Positions 35,457 through 46,798 of a stretch of 64,000 nucleotides of DNA are shown piece after piece. This DNA is from Pyrus communis (Eukaryota; Streptophyta; Magnoliopsida; Rosales; Rosaceae): the NCBI RefSeq assembly GCF_963583255.1, contig NC_084807.1:20592072-20656071 (forward strand), written 5' to 3'. The translations under genes and the position numbers were made by a program. The notes beneath the pieces are model-generated. The model was not told where the DNA came from. It saw nothing but the letters and a program-made list of their open reading frames with translations, and searched no databases. The stretch's first letter is position 1; each line of letters starts with the position of its first letter.

Positions 35457-35663
35457 AGTAAACCTGAAAATAATAATTTAAAACAAGAAAATTATAATCT
35501 GTTTTATAAGCTTCTGGCCTTCAAAATTTTCAAATGAATAAAATAAGAAACCGTGTGTGGTCTAAAACTTTTAATTTATTACTATTAAATTTTAGTATAG
35601 CATTCCTAAAGTTCAAAATTTTCATTTGCTAGGTGAACTATGACAATTAAAAATAGCCCAAAA

Positions 35664-35707
35664 TAATTAGTTTTTTTTTTTTGAACAAACAATATTATCT
35701 ACACTAA
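35664..35707 (-). mobile_element. SINE family 1, 3' end fragment
   Basis: Minus strand CTTAGTGTAGATAATATTGTTTG followed by a long A run, the same 3' end as at 23751 and 63378. The SINE body is missing: the Harbinger element starts exactly where it should continue, and it does not reappear beyond 39170. Confidence 0.7.
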
Positions 35708-35944
35708 GACCATCTCCACCCTTGGGCTAAAATTCAAATTTTTTACCCCAGAAACAGTTTTTCTGCTTCAACCCTTCTGGCCTAAAATTTTAGTTTGGCT
35801 AGGCTAATTTTTTTTTTCTTAAATTAACTTTAAAAAAAAAATTATGTAGACCATTGTAAATTAATTTTATGAACATTTTAATCTAAAAATATTTAAATTC
35901 TCATAAATATTGAAAAATCACTAAATCTTTCCACAAAGCAAGCC

Positions 35945-36000
35945 TTCAACTTTCACCAAACTTTCAACTTTCACCAACCGTTCAACTTTCACTATATAAA
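35945..36000 (+). promoter_or_regulatory. Harbinger transposase promoter region
   Basis: Three to four copies of CTTTCAACTTTCACCAA run into TATATAAA (35993-36000), 118 bp before the transposase ATG. It looks like an internal transposon promoter with iterated upstream elements. Confidence 0.6.
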
Positions 36001-36117
36001 CACATGTTCAATATCGATTGATCACACCATCTTTCAACCTTCAATCATCCTCTATATTCACCAATCTTTCAACTTTCAAAGTGTTTTTGTTTCCTAAAAA
36101 TCCTCAATATCTCATCA

Positions 36118-37131
36118 ATGGGTGATAGAAGAAGGCGTATCAGGGCAATGCAGATGACACAATACCAAGCAAGCTTTGACATTGAGGATGCAAAAATGAT
36201 CAACGCAGAAGCTGAACTTGCAAACTCGCTTATGCAATATGAGCATCATGCCGAATCTAGCTATCGTGGTTCTGTCACGGGGCGTTCATTTGTGCAGTGT
36301 GATAGAGAAGAGTGTCATGACCGAGTGATGAAATATTATTTCATCAAGCGTTCGAGATTTCTTGCTCATGATTTTCGGAGGCAGTTTTGGATGAGAAGAT
36401 AGCTTTTTGAAAGCATCTTGAACGTAATTGTCAATCATGACCACTACTTTACAAGGAAGATAGATGTTGTAGGCCGACAAAGTCTATCACCTCATCAGAA
36501 GTTCACATTTGCATTTCGGATGCTAACTAATGGGTGGTCTGTAGACTCGATTGATGAGTATTGCCGACTTGCAGAGACTACTGCTATTAAGAACCTGAAA
36601 CACTTCTATGGGGCAATTCAAGCCATATATGGAGCCACATACCTTCCCAAGCCAAATCGTGAAGACTTAAAAAGGCTTATGCGCAAGGCAGACAAAAGAG
36701 GCTTCCTTGGCATGGTAAATGGTAATAGGTATGAGCTAGGTTACTACTTAACTGATTGTATTTATCCTAGTTGGTTTGCCTTTGTCAAAAGTTTTTCTCA
36801 TCCTAATAGTGCAAAGAAGAAATTATTTTCGCAAAGGCAAGAGTCTTACAGGAAGGATGTGGAGAAAGCGTTCGAGATCTTACAAGCTCGATGGGCCATT
36901 GTTAGAGGGCCTGCATGACTTTGGTATACCAAAGACCTCCATTCAATCATGATGACGTGCATAATTTTGCCCAACCGGATTATGGAAGATGAGTACATTG
37001 AAATTGAAAAAGATTTAGACGAAGATGTGGATGATGACCAACCAACGCATGCGAGAGTTATTGCAAGAGATGTTGAATATCTTGCTGCAACCACATATGA
37101 GACCCCGACAGGATATGGTCACATTGAGTGA
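36118..37131 (+). pseudogene. PIF/Harbinger transposase, broken
   Basis: Reads MGDRRRRIRAMQ..., helix-turn-helix-like N-terminal part (FRRQFWMRR, stop, LFESILN, SPHQKFTFAFRML, GWSVDSIDEYCRLAETTA), KANREDL-type block, then RGFLGM directly followed by VNGNRYELGYYLTDCIYPSW, the C-terminal DDE part with VEKAFEILQARWAIVRGPA. The frame is interrupted by TAG at 36400 and TGA at 36916; after the second stop LWYTKDLHSIMMTCIIL continues the same frame. Between GFLGM and VNGNRYEL a block is missing that in the family carries the first catalytic Asp (IDCMHW region) and probably the second. The enzyme is therefore dead even apart from the stops. The deletion kept the reading frame. Confidence 0.88.
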
Positions 37132-37639
37132 GTATATGAGACGTTTAAATAGAATTCAAGCTCCTCAAGGTCATGACACACTTCACAAGGATTTGGTTGA
37201 GCATGTATGGCGCCAAGAAGGTGAACGTTGATGATGTTGGTTGAGCATTTATGTAATAATTTTAAGTGTACTATGTTGGTATTTTCTACTAATAAATTTA
37301 AGTGTCCTCTTATGCAAAATATTTTATCTAGTACGTTGGATAAATTATTGGATGGAGGTTGAATTATTGAAGGCATCTATTCTACATCAAAGTGTGGAAT
37401 AATAAGTACAGTAATTATTGAAGGCATTTAGATTAATAGAAACAATAATTAATAAGCCATAAATTTAATACACACGACAATTAATAAAGTACATAAACTT
37501 AATACAAACGACAATTAATAAACCACATAAACTTAATACAACCGATAATTCATACACTACATAAACTTAATAATGATATCCACCATCTTGACTTGGTGAT
37601 GGACTTGGGATATAGGGTTGAGATGATTTATCATCTTGA
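37132..37639. other. Intergenic space inside the Harbinger element
   Basis: Lies between the 3' ends of the transposase and the Myb-like gene. It has a repeated phrase (ACATAAACTTAATA, ACGACAATTAATAAA, about 37455-37575) and no ORF of interest. Confidence 0.5.
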
Positions 37640-38512
37640 AATATACTCCTTATGGCATACTTTCGCAAAATTTCCTTTTGCTTACCATGTAAGAACTTCT
37701 TCCTCTCTGGAGTGTCTTTGTCGAGGTCCTCCATCATGAAAATTAATCTTGCTCCCTATCCCCTTCTTCCTTCATTTGCAAATGCATTCGGGCTGCTTCT
37801 TCTTGGTAAGAGCTATGGGTTTCTCTCAATCTTGCAATTCCGGTAGCAATGTGTCCACTCAACGAATCTTGGGACTTCCTTTTTCTCTTTGCTTCCTTTA
37901 GCTTATCTTTTCCCGGGGGCCTTGCAAAAGAAGGAGTTGGGGGTCATTTCATTGACACCTTCATTGATACCTTCATTTTTGACATTTGTCAGTGTGGCTT
38001 CACGTTGAAATAATCTTCCCCATTGTTGGTCCGCATCGGTTCCCCACTTCAGATAATCCTTGAGGACGTCGCAAGCATGTTGCAACTTAAAAACTTGATT
38101 TTTTGGTGTTACTCTTGTCTTGTAAATTTCTAATGCTTTGTCACCCTATGCAAAAAATACATAAAAACAATTAGTTGCAAAATAATATTATGTACATGAC
38201 AAATAAAATATCAAGAAAAAAACTCACAATTTATTTGGCACTCCTTCCACTAGTCATGCCAACCACGGCTCTCTCCAAGCTTCCATTCCATAAAGTGCAT
38301 GCTTTGTTGATAGTCTTCCACCGATCGTAAGCAACATTACCATCCATCGCGCCACCATTGCAATTTTCATAAAACTTTTCAATGATTTTATCCCACAAAA
38401 CCTTTTTATTTTGATTCGTGCCAATTGCACCATCTTCGCTAACAACCCATACCAAGCATAAAGCAACATCTTCCTCACAGGTCCAATTACGACCTCTAAT
38501 ATGCTCTCTTGC
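37640..38512 (-). pseudogene. PIF/Harbinger ORF1, Myb/SANT-like protein, broken
   Basis: The first exon reads MAREHIRGRNWTCEEDVALC, then WDKIIEKFYENCN and AYDRWKTINKACTLWNG. This is the trihelix/Myb-like DNA-binding domain of plant Harbinger-associated proteins (ATG at 38512). A second exon near 37880-38145 reads GDKALEIYKTR, FKLQHACDVLKDYLKW and ends early at APGKR-stop; the other frame continues KLKEAKRKRKSQDSLSGHIA, so a frameshift is present. In the family this partner helps the transposase bind the ends. Confidence 0.8.
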
Positions 38513-39267
38513 CATGATGAACAATTTGGAAATGGAAAGAAATGGTAGAAAGAAAAATTGGAAGAATTGTAGGAAAAAATTGAGTTTTGTGTGGATGTTT
38601 GAACATATACATAGGTATTTATAGAGTTTTTGGGTGAATTTTGAGTTAAATAATTTTTTTAATTATTTTAGCCGTTGGATTTAAATTTGGGCCGTTAAAT
38701 CTTTTTTTTATTTATTTTTTATTTTTTATTTTTTTTTACCATTAGATTTGATTATATTCTATTTCAGCCGTTGGATTCAATGTATTTTAAAATAACATTT
38801 AAAAAAAACCCAAAATTTGAATCTGGACCGTTGGATCCACCAACGGTACAAAAATGCCAGCCGTTGGATGCAAAAAAGAGCCGTTGGGCTCTGGGTTGTG
38901 GCAGATAGCGGCCTTGACAATGGACCCCCTGTCGGGCGCTGAAGGCTCACAAGCCGCGTGGGGCGAGTGAACGGGTCGAGAGTGGGGTAATTTTGGGCAA
39001 GTCCACATGTTTGTGGGCTAAATCTTGGGAGAGGTATTTGGCCTTGGTTTGGCATTTAGCTTTTAACCCAAAGATTTGGCTTGGGTTGGGTTGGGTTTTG
39101 GGGAGGGGGGAGGGAGGGAGGGAATAAGTGGGGTATTTTGGCTTTTAGCCCAGGGTTGGGTGTAGTCTAATGGACAAGGACTCTCTTTTATTATTATTTT
39201 TTTCCTTCCTTTCCCACCCCTCTTGTTTGAATGCTCAAGATTTCATCATTGTAAGGAGCAAAAAAAA

Positions 39268-39935
39268 TAAAAGGGGAAACTTGATATAAGTCCAATTTTT
39301 TGAGTCAATCGTAGGAATAGTCCATTTTATTAAAATAAATCTAATTTGTTATATTTAATTATTTAATTATCAATAGTTATCTGTTCAATGATAAGATTTA
39401 TTATAAAAATCAAATTTCTTCCCAATTATCTCTTTGCTTATTTCTTTTTATTTATCTTTTTGTTATTTCTCGTTCTTCCTCCTGCTTTAAACCCCATTTA
39501 TAGATTTTATTTTTAATTTTTATAATCAACCTATATCACAGGTTAATTATATTTATCTACCTATATGACAGATTCTTTTTTTATAATCAACCTGTCACAG
39601 ATTAATGTGTCTTGCTTGTAGGTCTGTTATGTTTTTTCTACCTTTTAATTAGGTTTCATATCTCACGTTTAGGTATTATATGAATTCATATATTTGTTAC
39701 TTGAGTTAGGATATAATGTTTTGCAGATAAATTTATGTTATTATATTAGTTTTTTAGTTATAAGATATTAAATATATATTTTTTAGAGTTGGAAAATGCA
39801 TAATATTAGAAGATTTTAATTAATTTTTAATATTTTTAAAAAATATAAAATGAGTATAAAAGAAATAAAAATATATAATTAGATAATTAGATTCATTCAT
39901 AAAAACACTCTAGATTTTTGGACTTTGATTTAAAA
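39268..39935. repeat. Repeat family X, copy 2 (inverted)
   Basis: Reverse complement of the host repeat at 30168-33375 without the solo LTR. It starts GGGGAAACTTGATATAAGTCC and ends near CTAGATTTTTGGACTTTG. The two copies form a large inverted pair flanking the 5.9 kb that holds the 1.13 kb solo LTR and the Harbinger element. Confidence 0.75.
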
Positions 39936-40582
39936 ACCCAAAAAAAAAAAAAAAAAGTAGAGAGAGAACAAAAAAAAACTGGGAGAGAGGGAGGGATGGA
40001 GCGAGGGAAAAAAGAGGGGCGGAGAACCGAGATAATCCATCCTATAACGGCAGCCGCGGCGCCTCCGTTTTTCACCCGGCAACAAAAAGAAAATTACTGA
40101 AAGCCTGCAAATCTTTTATTTTTGGTAAAAAAAAAGCCTGCAAAGTTTTAATCAACTGCTAATTAACCGGCAAAATCTTTTCTAATCACATCACCAAAAG
40201 CGGAAAGGGTTCTTGTCTACACTCGAACCCGAAAGAGGTTATAATTTACATCTCAGGAATAAAACATTCATAACTTTCAGCAAAGAATCTTAATCCCAGC
40301 ACAAACTCTAAATTTCGGATAAGCTCTCACCCTAGATTAGCATACAAGGTAAGAATGTGAGTGACTGAAAGAGTGCAAGGCAGATTTCTTGAGAGAGAGA
40401 GAAAGAGAGACTTCCTCACTTTCTCTCTCCTACTCCTCCTCCTCCTCCTCCGGCCTCCAGGGCTGTCCCTAAAGCCAACGGCAGCAGCCAACCTTCCTTT
40501 CAACCCTAGAAGAAAAGTTACCACATTTCCCCCAATTTAATAATTTTAATCAAGTTTTTCCCTTAATCCAATCATTGTTTAT
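39936..40582. other. Upstream region of the pectate-lyase-like gene
   Basis: Includes an A run (about 39941-39957), a GA-rich stretch and a CTC/CCT repeat (about 40424-40455). The ORFs here come from these simple repeats. Probable promoter. Confidence 0.5.
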
Positions 40583-40590
40583 TATATAAA
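40583..40590 (+). promoter_or_regulatory. Probable TATA box of the pectate-lyase-like gene
   Basis: TATATAAA 188 bp upstream of the ATG at 40778. Confidence 0.55.
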
Positions 40591-40777
40591 CCCACATCAC
40601 ATTTCCCCAAATTTGCAGCTTCCGAAGTTGTTTTTGTTACTGGGAGGCAGCCAAGCCAAGCAAGCAAGACAGCTTCCTCTAATCCTCCTCCAAAGGAAGA
40701 GTCTTGCACACAGATGCAATAAAACCCCAACAACAAACAAACCATCCAAATCCAATCCCCCTCATTATTGTTCAACA

Positions 40778-43700
40778 ATGCTTCTTCCTACCACCTGCAT
40801 TCTCTTAATTTGTTTCTCTCTATCCCTTCTCTCTAAAGCTTCTTCGTCCTCCTTGAACCTCACCCTCCCTCACCAGCACCCAGACCCTGATGCTGTTGCT
40901 CATGAAGTTCAAAGGTTGGAACCCTAATTGCTGCCCCCAAATTACTCAAATCCCCATCTGGGCTCTGCTCATTTTCGATTTTGCAAACTGGGTTTTGCTC
41001 ATTTTTATTTATTTTGCAAAAAGGGTTCGTCTTGGCTCCCCATTTTTCAGCTAAAACCCCCGTCTGGGTTTGGTACATTTTGGTGTTTAATGCTCTGGCA
41101 CACTCTGTTTTCAAAAATCCCATCTGGGTTTTTCATAAATCATGCATTTTGAGCTGTTAGACCAAAAACCCCAATCTGGGTTCAGCTAATTTTTTCTGCA
41201 TTTTACCTCATTTTCCCACTAACCAAACAGGGCACTCTGTTTTTTGTGTTCAGGAGAGTCAATGCGTCTGTTTCCAGGCGCCAAATGCTGTCCATTGATG
41301 TCAAGGACCAAAGCCAGTGCCTCAGCGGTAACCCAATCGACGACTGCTGGCGCTGCGAGGACTGGAGCAACAACCGCCAAAAGCTCGCCGATTGCGGCAT
41401 TGGGTTCGGCATGGAAGCCTTGGGGGGCAAAGGGGGCCTGATCTACATAGTCACCGACTCCTCCGATTCCAACCCGGCGAACCCAACTCCGGGCACGCTC
41501 CGCCACGCCGTCATCCAAACCGAGCCCCTCTGGATCATCTTCTCCGCCGACATGACCATCAAGCTCAAATACGAGCTCATTGTCAACAGCTTCAAAACCA
41601 TCGACGGCCGCGGCGTCAACGTCCACGTCACCGGCGGTGGATGCATAACCCTCCAGTACGTCTCCAACATCATCATCCACAACATCCACGTGCACCACTG
41701 CAAGCCCGCCGGCAACACCAACATCGCCTCCAGCCCCACCCACGTTGGCTGGCGCGGCAAATCGGACGGCGACGGCATCTCCCTCTTCGGCGCTCGCAAA
41801 ATCTGGATCGACCACTGCTCCCTCTCGTTCTGCGCCGACGGACTGATCGACGCCATCATGGGGTCCACCGGAATCACGATTTCCAACAACTACTTTGCCC
41901 ACCACGACGAGGTGATGCTATTGGGCCACGACGACAAGTACCTGCCGGACAGCGGGATGCAGGTGACGATTGCGTTTAACCACTTCGGTGTGGCGCTGGT
42001 GCAGCGTATGCCGCGGTGCAGACGGGGGTACATCCACGTGGTGAACAACGACTTCACGCGGTGGGAGATGTATGCCATCGGCGGTAGCGCTAACCCCACC
42101 ATCAACAGCCAGGGGAACCGCTACACTGCTCCTCAGGACGAGAACGCCAAGGAGGTAAGAATTGTAATTTTTGTTAAGTTCGTGTCTTTTTTATTTTTAC
42201 GTTCGGATTAGAGGGAAAATTGAAAAAGGTTAGCATGATTGTTTCATGATTTTGGGAATTGGTTCTTTGGCGGGCCCAGTGGGCGGCGCGTTGGGTTGTT
42301 GTAGTCACGCGCTTCCAGCTGGCATAGGTTGTCCCTTTATGCCTACATGTCAAATGGGAAAAAGGGGTTACATGGGATATAAATCATCCCACTTGCACTG
42401 GCGTTTAATTTGCATACTTGAATAAAATGCATAATAATCCGATTAATTTGTAATATCGTCGCAAATGTTTTTGATGTACATAAAAATGAGTTTAGGGTGA
42501 GAAAAGGTTTTACCTTTGCATGTGTGATTGTTTGAAAGTGAAAAGGGCATATTGGACATTATAAGAAGCTACTGACAGAGACAGTAGTGCCTGACAGTGA
42601 GCATGCGTAGGTAGCTGTTGATTTGGCATGACCTTGTGAGAGTCAAAAGACCAAATTGGTTATGATATTTTTGCCCGCGCGTGCTTGCACAGGTGACAAA
42701 GCGCGTGGACACGAACGAGGGCGACTGGTCTGACTGGAATTGGAGGACGGCGGGGGACATCATGGTAAATGGCGCGTTTTTCGTGCCGTCCGGCGCGGGA
42801 ATGAGCACTCAGTACGCCAAGGCCTCAAGCATCGAGCCCAAGTCTGTTGCTCTCATCGAACGAATCACAGCCAACGCCGGTGTTTTCGGTGACCCAAGGT
42901 ACGTAAAATTACCACAACACCCTTCCCCTCTTTACTTTCTCAACCGTACTACCTGCCACATTAACTGTCATACGAAAATATTTAAGTCGAAAGAAAATTT
43001 GGACAAAATGACCAAAGTACCCTTGCATTGCATGATAATTTCTTACTGGGTGGCTTTTTTGGGTGGGAAGCACTTTTGTTAGATGTCTTTCTATTACACA
43101 CTTACAAGTTAAAATGGTTCTCATCAAAGCACTTAAAAAGGGCTATGAGAACAATTTTACATTAAAAAGCGTTTTTAGTTATCCGAAAACGATTTTTATT
43201 ATTGGTAGTATAGTTAGGTGGAAATGAAAAGAGTGGGAAAATGGAGTTGGGTTTTGTATGGCTGCACGTGATCATGAGGGGACCATTGGGAATCTAGCTG
43301 CATTAGCAGCCTTACAGTTGTTTGAGCTGTCTAAGTCCTAGTGTTGCCCGTTGTCTTTCCACTTCTACTTTTCTGCTTGGCAAAAAGCACCCAATGCACT
43401 ATTCCCATTAATTACAGCTTATTGAATTACAAATCTGTTATGCTTCCAAAGAGGAAATTACAAATCTGTTTTTGCTTAATTTAAAACAATTAAGCTGTGA
43501 CCTTGGGATTATATGCAAGTATGTCCGCCCACTCTCGTTTTTGTCATTTGATGCTTTCTAGGCTTCTTGGGCGTTTGACCTTCTCAAAAGACCATCTTAT
43601 TTTACAAACCAACAAATGGTGCAAATGATAAAAGTGTATGAAAAAAAACATCTTATTTTACTACGAGAAATGCTAAGAGGTCTCTCTATTGATTCTCTAG

Positions 43701-45341
43701 CATATTTTATTTAACTTTGATTTACGTGCCAGCATTATAAAATGTTATGTAAAAAATATGAGATGTCAGAGAGTCCGTAGAGAATTTCATTTTTTGAATT
43801 TCCTTGGCATTTCTCCTTTACTATTGGCCGGGAAGTGAGTTTTCACTACTATTACTATTTACTCTCTCTGTACTCCATTTGTTTAAGCCTCTTAATTGAA
43901 TAAATTAAAATTAAAGCAGAACTTAGGACAAATGAGAAAACGGGAGTGTTAAAATCACTAATTTATTAACTATTTCGGGATCAACTGAATACCAAAAATG
44001 CCCTTGTGCTTGAGATGTAGTTACATTGGGGAGGGATAGGTTTGTCTTTGTGGGGGGAAAAGGTCGGTGCAACATTGTCAACAACTAATAAAGAGTGTCC
44101 CCATTAGAAGAAGCTTGTGAGATGTTTGGATTAGTGTGTAAACAGGAGGAAAAGTACTAAAGTTTTGCATGTGGAGCCTTCTTGTTTTTGTGATGGCTTG
44201 TGCTGTAGGAGGCCCAGGTTTGGCCATGGCTTCCTGTGCTCCGCATTGGGAAGGTGACTCACATATTCCCATCATCTGCTTTTCAGCCAGCAAGTGTATG
44301 GCCCCGCCCCTGCATTTTATTTTGCTATTGGGTCCACTCCTGTGATTTCATAATAATCAAATCCAGATATGGACAACTTGCCCATGCATTGGACCCCAGG
44401 TCCTGAGTCTTGACTGATTCTTAACTTTGATGCCATTCAGTCCTTTTAGTTTTCAGATTACAGTACTCTATAGGGTTTTTGTAGATTACTCTTCTTTAGT
44501 TTATTAAATCCGACGCTCGGAAATTGAGAGGGGTGTATGAGAAGTAAAAATGAGTGTCTGGATGACATTACTGATCAACGAGTCGGAACAACCCAAGTCC
44601 ATGAGCCATTCATTGAGAAAAATAATTATTGACGAACGCTGGCATAACGATCTCCAGCTAGCTGTTTGTACTACTTTCGCCGAAGATTGCTTCCAATTCT
44701 GTCAAAATTTCAGTAGATTTCTTATCTGACTTTTCCTCGGATTGTTTCTCTGCTGCATTGTTTTCCAATCCTTTATCCCAAAACGGCTAAAGCAATTCCA
44801 ACAACTTGAGAAAAGGCTTGCCAAACTAGGAAAGCTCCCCCACAGCCCCTTCCCAATCTTAGATTGTTTACTGGTGAAGGCTAACGACAGTCATCCTCAT
44901 ACACGTTAGGCAACTGTTCATGATCTTCTCAGACGTTGCTACATCTTAAAACTTGCTGCAGATTGTTAATTGTTTAGGGTTTATTTTCATGGACTCTTCT
45001 GTTGCACCAAATATCACCATTCATGTCCTTTTATTATTCGTTTACTTATCTGGTTGTAACTTTCAACCCTGTTGTCATGTTGTAGGGAAAGCAGTCGCGT
45101 AACAAGCCCTGATGACGGGACCATCACCGACGGCGGCAGCACCACCAGTGGCAGTGGAGGATCGAACGGCAAGGGCAATGACGATGACTATTTCGGAATG
45201 ATATTTGGGAACGGTGCTGGACCAAGCTCTTCATCATCTTCAAGCACAATATTCTTGTGTCTCTTAATTATTTTTATTTTGTACGTTACCACTAATCATG
45301 GTGGCACTCTATTATCTTTACCCTTATTAACATTATTATAA
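40778..45341 (+). CDS. PMR6: GPI-anchored pectate-lyase-like protein (PMR6 type)
   Basis: Four exons, 40778-40914, 41254-42154, 42693-42898 and 45086-45341 (1,500 nt, 499 residues), all GT/AG. Signal peptide about 1-23 ([18 protein letters not shown]). A Pel N-terminal domain ([14 protein letters not shown]) is followed by the polysaccharide lyase 1 beta-helix: [40 protein letters not shown] (W about 230), [15 protein letters not shown], and catalytic-Arg region RMPRCR (about 297-302). The last exon is Ser/Gly-rich and ends in a hydrophobic tail ([14 protein letters not shown]...), a GPI-attachment signal. Arabidopsis PMR6 has this build and length; loss of PMR6 changes wall pectin and powdery mildew susceptibility. 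It would act on homogalacturonan at the cell surface. Intron 3 (2.2 kb) holds a MITE. PMR6 orthology is inferred from length, tail and motifs. Confidence 0.92.
43665..43815. mobile_element. Small MITE (GAGAAATGCTAAG family), copy 2
   Basis: Termini GAGAAATGCTAAG and, inverted, GAGAAATGCCAAG. Located in intron 3 of the pectate-lyase-like gene, so tolerated. Same family as 29180-29352. Confidence 0.75.
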
Positions 45342-46798
45342 AATTCAAACAAAACAAATTTGGGACAAAAATTTCCCAAATTGTTTGATTGCTTCTGTGG
45401 TCCCCACACATGCTTTTATTTATCTGCATTATTATAGGTTTCTTGTTCCTTAAGATGACATAATTTTGGGTTTTGCACACTATCAAGTGAGTGAGGTGGT
45501 TTTTGAGTGTGTTTTTGACTTTGAAAGATCATGTTTTGGATGTTTTGATTGGTTGAGATTGGTAGGTTTATCGAGGAGAGAAACTTGAGTAGGAGGATCG
45601 ATCACGTTGTCCGCAGGTCACTTCTCACAAAAGGTATAAATTTATCAACCAGATCGTTTACAGGGCACTTTCCTCATAATAAATAGAACCCATTGTAGTT
45701 TAGTTCATGCGACTCCACGATAGTCTCACTCAATGTGAGATTTATTATAGTGTCAGGCTGCTCTATTGAAGTTTCTTCCTTGATGGAGATGATGTCGGAA
45801 AGAAAAGAGAAGTAGAAAATTATGGGGAGAATCATAGGATAGGATATGGTTGGTCGAGACGGCATTTTCGGATGGCAAGTCAAATTCAGGGGCTTCTCTT
45901 TTTTGTTTTTTTTTGCATCATCAACCAACTATTGTTGAATTTTGAGTGCTTCTTCGAGTGATAATAATGTAGTTTAACATGGCATGTTTCTTCCTTCGAA
46001 TCTCTCTTATCTTGAGAGCGCCCGCCCCCCTCCCCCTTTTATCCTCTTCTGTTCTTTTAAGCTAAAATCTAAAAGTGCTTCTATGAGTGCTTTTTTCACA
46101 TTCGTGCACAGTGCTTATTCTACCTTTATGAATTGTGGCCTAGTAAACCAAAATCTAAAAGTGCTTCGATTGCTTTTTTTTAACATTCGTGCAAATGCTT
46201 ACGATACTTCTGTGAATTGTGTGCTAGTAAAACAAGGAAACAGAAACTGAAGAAAAACGTTTTACATAGCAAGGTTTATTTGAAAGCCGGAAATGGTGTG
46301 GTGCTCCTACCTCTAATCGCAGAGCATTTTTCAAACACATTCCACGGCAAAGATTCTGATTCTAGCCTTCTCTGTTCATTGCCCTCGACAACGAAGGAAG
46401 AAAAAATAAGGCCAAAGTGGTGAGTTTCGTACTGCATGCATTCCCAGAAAGCCACTGCGATAATCGTTAAGAAAATTGAACAAAAATACATTTATAAGCT
46501 TGTCAAAGAACACGAAATCACCGAGTAATTTGACCCAGAGAATGAACACAGCCTAAGGTAGAAAATGTATAATCAAAAGAAAGTATGCACATAGCTTTTC
46601 CCTTTTGGGAAGAATGGAAAACAATGGCAAAATCTTTGCAAGCATTCACAATCTGCCATCACAGTCATTTCACCTTGTTACAATATATTTTCCTCCGTTA
46701 CGGATTATCTGTAGGCTTGGAAGGACTTCAACATTGCAACAAGTTGGAAAAAAAACCATCTAAGTAGAAAATTTGAAATATTTATGTCCTATATTTAG
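45342..46798. other. Intergenic between PMR6-like and PP2A B' genes
   Basis: 3' UTR space of two genes that converge here. A short duplicated phrase (AAAATCTAAAAGTGCTTC, about 46066 and 46151) is present. No coding homology found. Confidence 0.5.

Larger units (their letters stand above)
35708..39167. mobile_element. PIF/Harbinger DNA transposon, defective
   Basis: 3,460 bp. Ends are GACCATCTCCACCCTTGGGC and, inverted, GACTACACCCAACCCTGGGC, both followed by TAAAA. TAA flanks both sides (35705-35707, 39168-39170), the normal PIF/Harbinger target. Inside are the two usual genes: a transposase on the plus strand (36118-37131) and a Myb/SANT-like protein on the minus strand (37640-38512), converging. 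Both are broken, so this copy cannot move unaided. Confidence 0.9.

Noticed and set aside
41219..41979. Antisense and alternative frames of 148-228 codons over pectate-lyase exon 2
   Set aside because: High GC of this exon keeps other frames open; their composition is not protein-like and the PL1 frame is unambiguous.
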